From Sphingomonadales bacterium (GTDB taxonomy: Bacteria > Pseudomonadota > Alphaproteobacteria > Sphingomonadales > Govanellaceae): a stretch of 39,497 nucleotides of DNA. The translations under genes were made by a program, and so were the position numbers. The notes under the pieces were generated by a model. It saw nothing but the letters and a program-made list of their open reading frames with translations, did no database searches and had not been told where the DNA came from. Each line of letters begins with the position of its first letter. The stretch's first letter is position 1. Location: positions 1 through 39,497 of the forward strand of contig JACFMS010000025.1 of NCBI GenBank assembly GCA_019455285.1, in the 5' to 3' direction. Shown one piece after another: positions 32,432 through 39,497 of this stretch.

Positions 32432-33310
32432 TCAGCCGAGAAGGCCGACGGCATGTAAGGTGGATTTTACCACTTCCCTGGTGCGCTCGGAAACCGGCGC
32501 CATGGGCAGCCGCATATCGGGCGCGCATAATCCGAGGAGGCTGGCCGCGTATTTCACCGGCCCCGGACTGGTTTCGACGAACATGGCGTCATGCAGCACC
32601 GCCAGCTTGTCTTGCAGTTGGAGAGCCTTTGCAAAATCGCCCTTCAACGTCGCCGCCTGGAATTCGGCGCACAGTTTCGGCGCGACGTTGGAGGTCACCG
32701 AAATGCAGCCCCGTCCGCCATGGGCGTTGAATCCCAGCGCGGTAATATCCTCGCCCGACAGCATGAGAAAATCAGGACCGCAGGCGCGGCGCTGCCGGGT
32801 CGCCCGCGCCACGTCGCCGGTGGCGTCCTTGACGCCGATGATGCGCGGCAAATCGTTGTTCAGGCGGGCCATGGTGTCCACCGTCATGTCGACCACCGAG
32901 CGTCCGGGAATATTATAGATGATGATCGGCAGCGGAACGGCGTCATGGAGCGCCTTGAAGTGCTGATAAAGCCCCTCCTGGGTCGGCTTGTTGTAGTAGG
33001 GCGTGACGATCAGGGCGGCGTCCGCCCCGGCCTTTTGGGCATGCTCCATCAGCCCAATGGCTTCATCGGTCGAATTGGAGCCGCAGCCGGCGATCACCGG
33101 CACGCGCTTCTTGGCCACCTCGATACAAATCTCGGTCACCCGGCGATGTTCATCGTGGCTCAAGGTCGGCGACTCGCCGGTGGTGCCGCAAGGCACCAGC
33201 CCGTTGGTGCCTTCCGCAATTTGCCGCTCGATCAGCTTGGCAAAGGCATCCTCATCCACTTTGCCGTTGCGAAAGGGGGTAATGAGGGCGGTGATCGAGC
33301 CCGTGAACAT
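32432..33310 (-). CDS. dapA: 4-hydroxy-tetrahydrodipicolinate synthase
   Basis: A 292-residue DapA that condenses pyruvate with aspartate semialdehyde in lysine and diaminopimelate synthesis. The Schiff-base Lys161 is in [10 protein letters not shown], Tyr132 in IIYNIPGR, and the Thr43/Thr44 pair in [15 protein letters not shown]. All catalytic positions and the length agree with the family. It leads the dapA-smpB operon; an intrinsic terminator of the EF-hand gene lies about 80 bases upstream and separates the two transcripts. Confidence 0.97.
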   Translation of the reverse strand: MFTGSITALITPFRNGKVDEDAFAKLIERQIAEGTNGLVPCGTTGESPTLSHDEHRRVTEICIEVAKKRVPVIAGCGSNSTDEAIGLMEHAQKAGADAALIVTPYYNKPTQEGLYQHFKALHDAVPLPIIIYNIPGRSVVDMTVDTMARLNNDLPRIIGVKDATGDVARATRQRRACGPDFLMLSGEDITALGFNAHGGRGCISVTSNVAPKLCAEFQAATLKGDFAKALQLQDKLAVLHDAMFVETSPGPVKYAASLLGLCAPDMRLPMAPVSERTREVVKSTLHAVGLLG

Positions 33311-33391
33311 CCATTGCTCCTAAAATTGCCTTAAACACCACGGCGAACATACGGTTTCAAGGCCGCTCGGGCAAGCCATTGACCATCAATA

Positions 33392-33422
33392 AAAAGGCGG
33401 CCGGTGGGACCGGCCGCCTTTT
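33392..33422 (-). terminator. Intrinsic terminator between the EF-hand gene and dapA
   Basis: A perfect 13-bp stem, AAAAGGCGGCCGG with CCGGCCGCCTTTT, around a 5-base loop (33405-33409). The A and T ends make it able to work in both directions; on the minus strand it ends the EF-hand transcript 19 bases after its stop. Confidence 0.93.
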
Positions 33423-33440
33423 GTCCTGACGAGGAGGGGG

Positions 33441-33926
33441 TTATTCGTCGTCAGGCATGTCGGGGGGAGGCATCATGCCGGAGCCGGGGCCATAGCCGCT
33501 CTTCATCCGACGGTCGTCGGACGACAGCTTGCCGTCCTTGTTACGGTCCATCATCATGAACGCCTTATCGCCGGCGGCGGAAAATTCCTCCTTGGAAATC
33601 TTGCCGTCGCCGTTGCTATCAAAGCGCGAAAAGGCCTGATCCTGCATCATTCTGCGGTGGCGTTCCCGTTCGCTGTCCCAATGCTTGATCATCTCCTCCT
33701 TGCTGACGACGCCATCCTTGTTGGCGTCGGCATCGGAAAATTTTGAGCCGTGATGGGTGGTAAACTCGCTTTTGTCGATCACGCCGTCCTTGTTGGCGTC
33801 GACCTCCTGCATCATCATCGCACCCATGCCGGGCTTGCCGGACATTTTGCCGCCCTCCATATGAGCCGCCGCCGGCAAGGCAAGAAGGCTGACGGCCGAG
33901 GCCAGAAGTACGTATCGAAAGGTCAT
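33441..33926 (-). CDS. Exported EF-hand calcium-binding protein (four loops)
   Basis: A 161-residue protein with a signal peptide (MTFRYVLLASAVSLLALPAA, cut near residue 21). Four EF-hand loops can be read: DANKDGVIDKSE at 43-54, DANKDGVVSKEE at 67-78, DSNGDGKISKEE at 103-114 and DRNKDGKLSSDD at 127-138. All keep Asp at position 1 and Gly at position 6; the last ends in Asp rather than Glu. The mature N-terminus and tail are rich in Met (MGAMMMQE, GMMPPPDMP), an unusual addition that may bind soft metals. AAGGAGG precedes the ATG. Monocistronic. Calcium binding is predicted; physiological role unknown. Confidence 0.9.
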   Translation of the reverse strand: MTFRYVLLASAVSLLALPAAAHMEGGKMSGKPGMGAMMMQEVDANKDGVIDKSEFTTHHGSKFSDADANKDGVVSKEEMIKHWDSERERHRRMMQDQAFSRFDSNGDGKISKEEFSAAGDKAFMMMDRNKDGKLSSDDRRMKSGYGPGSGMMPPPDMPDDE

Positions 33927-34060
33927 AGCTACCTCCTTAAGGTTTAAAGCCCTCTCCCGATAGCGGCAACGCTTGCCGCCCCGTCCTGGCAAGTATACGC
34001 GCCCAGCCCAGGATTCCCTGCGTCGGCGCGATAAAGTTGCAAAGAATTGCCCCGCAGTCG

Positions 34061-34927
34061 CTAATGCGTCATCAGCACCGGCATATTGGCCGCCTCGACC
34101 ACGTCCTGGGTGACGCCGCCGAGAATGAGCTCGCGCAGGCGGCTGTGGGAATAGGCGCCCATGACCAGAAGATCGGCGCTTAAGCTTCCCGCCGCCTTCA
34201 GAATGGTTTTGCCGTCCGACAGCCCCTCCTCGCGGGTCTGCACCGTATCGGCGCTGACGCCATGCCATGCCAGGCTATCCACCAGATCCTTGGCCGACGG
34301 CCCATCCAGCTCCTCGCCATCGACGGTCAGCACCATCACCCGTTTGGCCTGCTCCAGGAACGGCAGGGCGGCGGCCACCGCCCGGGTCGCCTCGACGCCG
34401 CCGTTCCAGGCGATCGCCACTGTGCTGCCGATGGCCTTGGGCAGACTGGGCGGCAGCATCAGCACCGGCCGGCCGGAGTTGAACAACAGGCCTTCCAGCA
34501 CGTCGATGCGGTTTTCCAGGTCGTTGGCCTCGGGCCGCGGCGCCACCGCCAGGTCATGCACCCGCCCTTCGACGCCATAGCGATAGTCAAAGCTGCCTAA
34601 AGATTCGCGCCACGCCGCCGAGGGCGTCGCCCCCCGCGCCGCATGATCCACCACCTTGATCCCCGCGTCCTTGACCACGGCATCGAACACGGCGCGCACC
34701 GCCAGCGCCCGCTCCTTGGCAACTTTCTCAGCATTTTCAGATATTTGCACCAAGAGCTCCGCCGGCGTCGGACCGATCACATAAGGCATGATGCCGGTGG
34801 TGTCGAAACGCACATGAACCGCGTTGATGTGGGCATTAAACATCCGGGCTAGGATCACCGCCCCCTCCAGGGCGATCTTGGCCGACCGCTCATAGGCCAT
34901 CGGCGCGAGGATTGTACGAAATGACAT
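34061..34927 (-). CDS. Universal stress protein with two tandem Usp domains
   Basis: A 288-residue protein made of two UspA-like alpha/beta domains. The first (about 1-150) is divergent: TILAPMAYERSAKIALEGAVILA; the second (about 165-288) has STVAIAWNGGVEATRAVAAALPFL and the typical end ADLLVMGAYSHSRLRELILGGVTQDVV, an ATP-type GxxGHSxxR variant (GAYSHSRLRE). Such tandem proteins are common in alphaproteobacteria and are linked to stress survival. It is monocistronic; the gap to the EF-hand gene carries only a small hairpin. Direct neighbours do not suggest a specific role. Confidence 0.92.
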   Translation of the reverse strand: MSFRTILAPMAYERSAKIALEGAVILARMFNAHINAVHVRFDTTGIMPYVIGPTPAELLVQISENAEKVAKERALAVRAVFDAVVKDAGIKVVDHAARGATPSAAWRESLGSFDYRYGVEGRVHDLAVAPRPEANDLENRIDVLEGLLFNSGRPVLMLPPSLPKAIGSTVAIAWNGGVEATRAVAAALPFLEQAKRVMVLTVDGEELDGPSAKDLVDSLAWHGVSADTVQTREEGLSDGKTILKAAGSLSADLLVMGAYSHSRLRELILGGVTQDVVEAANMPVLMTH

Positions 34928-35045
34928 AGGCGCTCCTTCCTCGTTGGTGCTGCCCAGCTATTCTAGTCGGTTGCGGCGCGCTCGTCATGATCGAAATCAA
35001 GCCCTTACGCCAGGCAATGGCGGCCATATGAGGCGAACTTCGGAT

Positions 35046-35516
35046 TCAGGACGCTAGCGGCTCGGTAACGGCGCAGGCGATGGCGTGGGCGAGAAGTGCG
35101 GCGGCGATGACGTCGCTCCAATGGTGCTTATCCGCATCGACCCGGCTGGCGGCCACGGCGACAGCGGCGATATAGGCCGGGATGGCGCGGGTAAAGCCAT
35201 AACGACAGTGGAGATAGGACGCCCCGGCAAAGGCTCGGGTGGCGTGACCGGACGGAAAGGACAGATCATTGCTGCCATCCGGCCGCAGCCGGCGCACGAC
35301 CCGCTTCAAGCCATCGGTCACTGCGACGGAGACAGTATAAGCGGTCGTCAGCCGCGCCAGGCCCTCGCCATCGTTGTGAGAGATGGCCACCGCGCCGGCG
35401 ATGGCGGGAATCGCCACCGCCGCGACATCGCCATAGGTTTCAAATGCCCCGCGGGCGTTCGCCTTGGCGCTGAACAACACCAACGCCAGAATCAGGAATC
35501 CCCGCCGCCACCACAT
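35046..35516 (-). CDS. PAP2-family phosphatase
   Basis: A 156-residue membrane or secreted phosphatase of the PAP2 superfamily, which acts on lipid phosphates. The three motifs are intact: KRVVRRLRP at 71-79, PSGH at 88-91 and SRVDADKHHWSD at 124-135 (SRxxxxxHxxxD). A signal sequence (FLILALVLFSAKANA) starts the protein. ATG at 35516 follows AAGGGAA with a 6-base gap; a GTG eight codons earlier is possible. That ribosome site is buried in a hairpin and a promoter lies just upstream. Substrate unknown; undecaprenyl or lipid A phosphate are possibilities. Confidence 0.88.
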   Translation of the reverse strand: MWWRRGFLILALVLFSAKANARGAFETYGDVAAVAIPAIAGAVAISHNDGEGLARLTTAYTVSVAVTDGLKRVVRRLRPDGSNDLSFPSGHATRAFAGASYLHCRYGFTRAIPAYIAAVAVAASRVDADKHHWSDVIAAALLAHAIACAVTEPLAS

Positions 35517-35520
35517 ACAC

Positions 35521-35556
35521 CGTTCCCTTACCGCATCCACTCACGGTAGGGGAACG
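35521..35556 (-). promoter_or_regulatory. 5' leader hairpin covering the ribosome binding site of the PAP2 gene
   Basis: In the minus-strand RNA, CGTTCCCCTACCG (35544-35556) can pair with CGGTAAGGGAACG (35521-35533) in 12 of 13 positions around a 10-base loop. The second arm contains AAGGGAA, the ribosome binding site of the PAP2 ATG at 35516. The structure would block initiation unless opened by temperature, a ligand or another factor. Confidence 0.6.
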
Positions 35557-35579
35557 ATTCACTTCTGCCAAGTCTTAGC

Positions 35580-35608
35580 ATAATAAAGCATATTTAAAGT
35601 ATAGTCAG
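35580..35608 (-). promoter_or_regulatory. Candidate promoter of the PAP2 gene
   Basis: On the minus strand CTGACT (35603-35608) and TATTAT (35580-35585) are separated by 17 bases, four and five of six matches to consensus. Transcription would begin near 35573 and give a leader of about 57 bases that contains the complete hairpin. Confidence 0.5.
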
Positions 35609-35635
35609 AATGGACCACTGCAGCGGGAATATGCG

Positions 35636-37048
35636 CTAAATATGTATGGCCCGACCGAAGGCGGCAAGCGACGCTTCCGCAAAGGCTTCGGTCAGCGTCG
35701 GATGCACATGGATCGTGCCGGCAATGTCAGCGAGCCGCGCCCCCATTTCCAAGGCCAGCGCGAATTCGCCAGAGAGCTCCGCCACATGGGCACCCACCGC
35801 ATGAATGCCGAGGATGACCTGGCTTTCCTTGTCGGCGGTGACGCGGACAAAGCCGCCGTCCGCGCCGGCTTCCATGGAAAGCGTACGGCCGCTGGCGGCA
35901 AAGGGAAACTTGCCCACCACCACCTCGACGCCTTTTTTCTTCGCCTCGTCGGGTGTCAAACCGACGCCCACCACCTCGGGCTCGGTGAAACAGACGGCGG
36001 CGATCGCCACCGGATCAAAGGCGCGGCGATGACCGGCGATGATCTCGGCCACCATTTCGCCCTGGGCGGACGCCTTGTGCGCCAACATCGGCTCGCCGAC
36101 GAGATCGCCGATCGCCCACACGTTTTTCATCGAGGTGCGGCACATCTTGTCCACCTTGACAAAGGGGCCGTTCATATCCACCGCCATGTTTTCCAAGCCC
36201 CAGCCTTCGGTATTGGGACGGCGGCCGACGGTGACCAGCACTTTATCTACGATCAGACGATGCTCCGCGCCGTTTTTGTCGGCAAAAACAAGATTGGTTT
36301 TGCCCTTCTTTTCTTCCAGCCCGCGCGCCTTGGCTTCTAGATGCACCTCAACGCCGTGCTTCTTCAACCATTGTTCAATGGGCCGGGTGATCTCTTTGTC
36401 ATAAAGCGGCAGGATGCGATCCTGCGCCTCCACGAACGTCACCTTGGCCCCCAGCTTGCGGTAGGCAATGCCAAGCTCCAGCCCGATGTAACCCGCGCCG
36501 ATGACGGCAAGATGAGCGGGCGTCTCGGCCAAATCCAGCGCTTCGGTTGAGGAAATGACATTGCCGCCGAACGGCAGGAACGGCAACTCCACCGCCCGCG
36601 ATCCGGTGGCCAAAATGACGTGCTCCGCCGTGATGGTCAGCATACCATCCGCCGTTCTGACATCGCAGGTCTTGCCGTCGCGAAACGTCGCCCAGCCGGT
36701 GACGCGCTCCACCTTGGCTTTCTTCAGCAACGCCTCGACGCCGGCGTTCAGGCGCGCCACCACCTCATTCTTCCACGCCACCAATTTCTTCATCTCGAGG
36801 ATAGGCGGCTTATCCAAGCGAATACCCAGATGGCCTGCGCCGACGTGGGCCTGCATGGCTTCATACTTACCGGCGGCGTGGATTATTGCTTTTGACGGAA
36901 TGCAGCCGCGAATGAGACAGGTGCCGCCGACCCGATCGGCCTCGACGATCACCGTATCAAGCCCTAACTGACCGGCGCGGATGGCCGCCACGTAGCCGCC
37001 GGGACCGCCCCCGACGACGAGGACCTTGCATGTTCTGATATTGGTCAT
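35636..37048 (-). CDS. lpdA: Dihydrolipoyl dehydrogenase (E3)
   Basis: A 470-residue flavoprotein that reoxidises the dihydrolipoyl group of E2 with NAD+. The FAD-binding VVGGGPGGYVAAIRAGQLG is at 11-29, the redox disulfide Cys44/Cys49 in GGTCLIRGCIPSKAI (IR in place of the more common NV), the NAD site in VIGAGYIGLELG, and the dimer-interface His/Glu in IHVHPTLTEAFAE. ATG at 37048 begins the family domain. Last gene of the branched-chain operon, 4 bases after E2. As acoABC lacks an E3, this protein may also serve that complex. Confidence 0.95.
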   Translation of the reverse strand: MTNIRTCKVLVVGGGPGGYVAAIRAGQLGLDTVIVEADRVGGTCLIRGCIPSKAIIHAAGKYEAMQAHVGAGHLGIRLDKPPILEMKKLVAWKNEVVARLNAGVEALLKKAKVERVTGWATFRDGKTCDVRTADGMLTITAEHVILATGSRAVELPFLPFGGNVISSTEALDLAETPAHLAVIGAGYIGLELGIAYRKLGAKVTFVEAQDRILPLYDKEITRPIEQWLKKHGVEVHLEAKARGLEEKKGKTNLVFADKNGAEHRLIVDKVLVTVGRRPNTEGWGLENMAVDMNGPFVKVDKMCRTSMKNVWAIGDLVGEPMLAHKASAQGEMVAEIIAGHRRAFDPVAIAAVCFTEPEVVGVGLTPDEAKKKGVEVVVGKFPFAASGRTLSMEAGADGGFVRVTADKESQVILGIHAVGAHVAELSGEFALALEMGARLADIAGTIHVHPTLTEAFAEASLAAFGRAIHI

Positions 37049-37052
37049 GATT

Positions 37053-38294
37053 TCACTCGATGAAAATGGCGGCGGGTTGTTCGAGTAGTCCCTTGATCTC
37101 CTGCACCAGATTGGCGGCGTCGGCGCCGTCAATGATGCGGTGATCGAAGGAAGAGGATAGATTCATCATCCGGCGGATGACGATCTGGCCGTTTCTCACC
37201 ACCGGGCGATCCACCGCGTTGTTGACGCCGATAATGGCCACTTCCGGCAGGTTGACGATGGGCGTCGAGACGATGCCGCCCAATTTGCCCAAGCTGGAAA
37301 TGGTGATGGTGGAGCCGCTGAGATCCTCGGCTTTCGCCCTGTTGTCCCGCGCCGCGTCGGCGAGGCGCGCCAATTCCGCCGCCGCCTGCCAGATATCAAG
37401 CGCTTCGACATGCTTGACCACCGGCACTTTTAGCCCGGCGTCGGTTTGCGTCGCGATGCCGATATGCACGGCGTCATATTGCAACAGCTTGCCGCCGGCT
37501 TCATCATAATGGGCGTTGGCTTGCGGTACACGGCGAAGCGCCTTGACTAGCGCCAGCATAAGAAAGGGCAGCAATGTCAGCTTCGGCCGATCGGCGTACT
37601 GCGCATTCAGATGCTGCCGTAATTCTTCCAGCGCGGTGATGTCCACCTCTTCCACATAGGTAATATGCGGGATGTTGCGTTTGGCAAGCTGCATGCGTTC
37701 GGCGATCTTGCGACGCAGGCCGATGATCGGCACTTCCGTAACCGTCGTGCGCTTCCGCCGACCGCCGCTGACCGCCAACCGTCCGCCGCCGGCGATGAAG
37801 GCATCAAGATCGGCATGGGTAATGCGTCCCGCCGGGCCGCTGCCGGGCACGTTGCTAAGATCAATATCCTTCTCCAAGGCGCGCAGCCGCACCGCCGGCG
37901 AAGCCAGCGGCTGGCCGCGATGGGTCGCAACTGGTTTCGCATTTGGCGCTGGTCTTGCTGCAAGCGCGGGCGCGGGCGCAGGCGCAGGCTCAACGAGCGT
38001 CGGCGCGGGCTTGGCCTCCGCCATCGCCGGCTTTTTCTCGACCGCCGCCGCCACATCCGTTTCGAATACGATAAAGTCGGAACCGACGGGAATGCGATCC
38101 CCCGCCTTGCCGGTGATGGATTGCACCACACCCGCCACCGGTGAGGTGATTTCCACCGTGGCTTTTTCCGTCATCACGTCAACCAGGTGCTGGTCTTCCG
38201 CCACCGTGTCGCCGGGTGCCACATGCCAGGCGGCGATTTCCGCTTCCACCACCCCTTCACCGATATCCGGCAGCTTGAAGACGTATGTTGCCAT
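37053..38294 (-). CDS. bkdB: Branched-chain 2-oxoacid dehydrogenase E2 (dihydrolipoamide acyltransferase)
   Basis: A 413-residue E2. Residues 1-80 are one lipoyl domain with Lys44 in DVMTEKATVEI, the MTEKA form typical of branched-chain enzymes. An Ala/Pro linker (APAPALAARPAPNAKPVA) leads to the E1/E3-binding domain (ASPAVRLRALEKDIDLSNVP, GPAGRITHADLDAF) and the acyltransferase domain ending in SFDHRIIDGADAANL with catalytic His385 and Asp389. It transfers branched acyl groups (isobutyryl, isovaleryl, 2-methylbutyryl) to CoA. It starts 1 base after the E1beta stop. Assignment to branched-chain substrates follows from the E1beta neighbour. Confidence 0.92.
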   Translation of the reverse strand: MATYVFKLPDIGEGVVEAEIAAWHVAPGDTVAEDQHLVDVMTEKATVEITSPVAGVVQSITGKAGDRIPVGSDFIVFETDVAAAVEKKPAMAEAKPAPTLVEPAPAPAPALAARPAPNAKPVATHRGQPLASPAVRLRALEKDIDLSNVPGSGPAGRITHADLDAFIAGGGRLAVSGGRRKRTTVTEVPIIGLRRKIAERMQLAKRNIPHITYVEEVDITALEELRQHLNAQYADRPKLTLLPFLMLALVKALRRVPQANAHYDEAGGKLLQYDAVHIGIATQTDAGLKVPVVKHVEALDIWQAAAELARLADAARDNRAKAEDLSGSTITISSLGKLGGIVSTPIVNLPEVAIIGVNNAVDRPVVRNGQIVIRRMMNLSSSFDHRIIDGADAANLVQEIKGLLEQPAAIFIE

Positions 38295-38295
38295 G

Positions 38296-39309
38296 TCAGT
38301 TTCCCAAAACGCGGTTGATGGCCTCGATGATGCGGCCCTGCCCCGGAAAATATTCCCACTCGTGGGCGTGCGGATAAGGCGTGTCGTAACCCGTCACCCG
38401 GACGATGGGCGCTTCCAAGGACCAGAAGCATTCTTCCTGAATTTCAGCGATCAGCTCCGCGCCGAAGCCGCCGGTGCGCGGCGCTTCGTGCACCACCACG
38501 CAGCGCCCGGTGCGCGTCACCGACTGGGCGATAGTGTCCATGTCATAGGGCAGCAATGTTTTAAGGTCGATGACTTCGGCATCCACGCCTAGCCGCTCCA
38601 CGGCGGCGAGCGAAACATGCACCATGGTGCCGTAGGCGAGAATGGTCAGGGCATTGCCGGGACGCACGATCTCCGCTTTGCCGATGGGCACAGTATAACG
38701 TCCTTCCGGCACCTCACCCTTGGGATGCCCGCGCCAGCTTTGCGAGGTCGCCTGATGGTCGCCGTAAAATGGCCCGCCATAGAGCCGTTTGGGCTCGAAA
38801 AAGATCACCGGATCGTTGTCCTCGATGGCGGAAATCAACAGCCCCTTGGCGTCATATGGATTGGATGGCATCACCACTTTCAAGCCGGGTACGTGGACGA
38901 AAATCGCCTCCGGGCTTTGGCTGTGGGTCTGGCCGCCGCGAATGCCGCCGCCGCACGGCGTGCGGATGGTCACCGGCGCGGTAAACTCCCCGGCCGAGCG
39001 ATAGCGTAGCCGCGACAGCTCACTGACGATCTGATCGTAGGCTGGATAAATATAATCGGCGAATTGAATTTCCGCCACCGGACGCAGGCCGTTAACGCCC
39101 ATGCCGATGGCGGCGGCGATGATGCCGCCTTCGGCGATGGGCGTATCGAACACCCGCGCCGAGCCATATTTTTTCTGCAAGCCATCGGTGGCGCGAAAGA
39201 CGCCGCCGAAATAGCCCACGTCCTCGCCGAACACCAACACATTAGGATCGTGGTCAAGTTCGGTATCGAGGGCGGAATTGATCGCCTGCACCAGGCTCAT
39301 CTGCGCCAT
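38296..39309 (-). CDS. bkdA2: Branched-chain 2-oxoacid dehydrogenase E1 beta
   Basis: A 337-residue beta subunit of the branched-chain 2-oxoacid decarboxylase, acting on the oxoacids of valine, leucine and isoleucine. The segments LVFGEDVGYFGGVFRATDGL, FDTPIAEGGIIAAAIGMGVNG, EIQFADYIYPAYDQI, TPCGGGIRGGQTHSQSPEAIF and FFEPKRLY are typical of the branched-chain group and differ from the pyruvate and acetoin E1beta at the same places (compare AcoB at 4766-5779). It begins 3 bases after the E1alpha stop and ends 1 base before E2, a tight operon. Confidence 0.94.
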   Translation of the reverse strand: MAQMSLVQAINSALDTELDHDPNVLVFGEDVGYFGGVFRATDGLQKKYGSARVFDTPIAEGGIIAAAIGMGVNGLRPVAEIQFADYIYPAYDQIVSELSRLRYRSAGEFTAPVTIRTPCGGGIRGGQTHSQSPEAIFVHVPGLKVVMPSNPYDAKGLLISAIEDNDPVIFFEPKRLYGGPFYGDHQATSQSWRGHPKGEVPEGRYTVPIGKAEIVRPGNALTILAYGTMVHVSLAAVERLGVDAEVIDLKTLLPYDMDTIAQSVTRTGRCVVVHEAPRTGGFGAELIAEIQEECFWSLEAPIVRVTGYDTPYPHAHEWEYFPGQGRIIEAINRVLGN

Positions 39310-39312
39310 GTC

Positions 39313-39497
39313 TTACACTCCATGGGCTTGGCGCTGGCGGCGCAAATGACGCGGCATTTCTTCGTAGACATCCTCGAACATGGTCTTGACCGGCGACCAG
39401 GGGCCTTCGTGCAGCGTGCCGTAGGAAATCGCTTCCTTATAAGCCTTGGCGACGCTCTCCTTCAGCTCGCTTTCCAGCCGCAGATGATCCTCCTCCG
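39313..39497 (-). CDS. bkdA1: Branched-chain 2-oxoacid dehydrogenase E1 alpha, C-terminal end (runs off window)
   Basis: The last 61 residues of the E1alpha subunit are present; the gene begins beyond base 39497. The reading EEDHLRLESELKESVAKAYK, then MFEDVYEEMPRHLRRQ near the stop, matches the C-terminus of branched-chain E1alpha (MFEDVYxxxPxHLxxQ). The frame follows from the TAA stop at 39313-39315. First gene of the four-gene operon E1alpha-E1beta-E2-E3. The TPP-binding part is not visible here. Confidence 0.9.
   Translation of the reverse strand, partial: EEDHLRLESELKESVAKAYKEAISYGTLHEGPWSPVKTMFEDVYEEMPRHLRRQRQAHGV

Noticed and set aside
33963-33979. Hairpin GCGGCAA-CGC-TTGCCGC between the Usp and EF-hand genes as a terminator
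   Set aside because: The stem is only 7 bp with a 3-base loop and no T-tract on either side.
1-39497. CRISPR arrays, prophage genes, toxin-antitoxin or restriction systems
   Set aside because: I saw no regularly spaced direct repeats and no proteins of these classes.

Overview
The window is GC-rich and densely coded, with mostly co-directional operons on the minus strand. Family content and gene order point to an alphaproteobacterium, probably Rhodospirillales-like. The main support is a housekeeping block in typical alphaproteobacterial order: folK-rpoZ-rsh-pyrE, then DUF2062-pdxJ-acpS-lepB-rnc-era-recO-parC. No genus can be named from the sequence alone.

Layout. 1-2380 (minus): DUF2007 protein, tRNA1(Val)-type methyltransferase, S49 peptidase and the start of glyQ; the first three are joined by ATGA overlaps. 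2458-3612 (plus): a long-chain polyprenyl diphosphate synthase and tRNA-Pro(CGG). 3642-6764 (minus): acetoin dehydrogenase operon acoABC without its own E3. 6968-12651: three paralogous small beta-barrel proteins (allene-oxide-cyclase/dirigent-like) and a TonB-dependent receptor, divergent from a LuxR-type regulator with two C-terminal HTH domains. 12658-14743: two receiver-only proteins (one lacks the phosphoacceptor Asp), a secreted DUF6491 protein, a perfect CRP-consensus palindrome and a small unknown protein. 14763-22093 (minus): parC, recO, era, rnc, lepB, acpS, pdxJ, DUF2062. 22175-26590 (minus): a copper-uptake cassette lying between DUF2062 and pyrE. 26691-30576 (minus): pyrE, rsh, rpoZ, folK. 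30713-35516: NYN protein and uracil-DNA glycosylase (plus), then smpB, dapA, an EF-hand protein, a tandem Usp protein and a PAP2 phosphatase (minus). 35636-39497 (minus): a branched-chain 2-oxoacid dehydrogenase operon (E1alpha partial, E1beta, E2, E3); its E3 is the only one visible here and could also serve AcoABC.

The most interesting region is the copper cassette. It holds an OprC/NosA-type receptor with a CxxHM plug motif and a TonB protein. Each is preceded by a DUF2946 ORF, and both DUF2946 proteins end in the same PRAPPS motif, encoded by different codons. DUF2946 proteins CutF and CruR are copper-responsive leader proteins, and RAPP is a known ribosome-arrest motif. The arrangement therefore suggests two parallel nascent-peptide copper sensors, one controlling the receptor and one controlling TonB. 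A 27-codon Met/His-rich ORF overlaps the tonB start as ATGA, and an IS30-like transposase remnant sits inside the cassette. A second accessory module (three barrel proteins, receptor, double-HTH LuxR) looks like an uptake system for an unknown, possibly hydrophobic, ligand.
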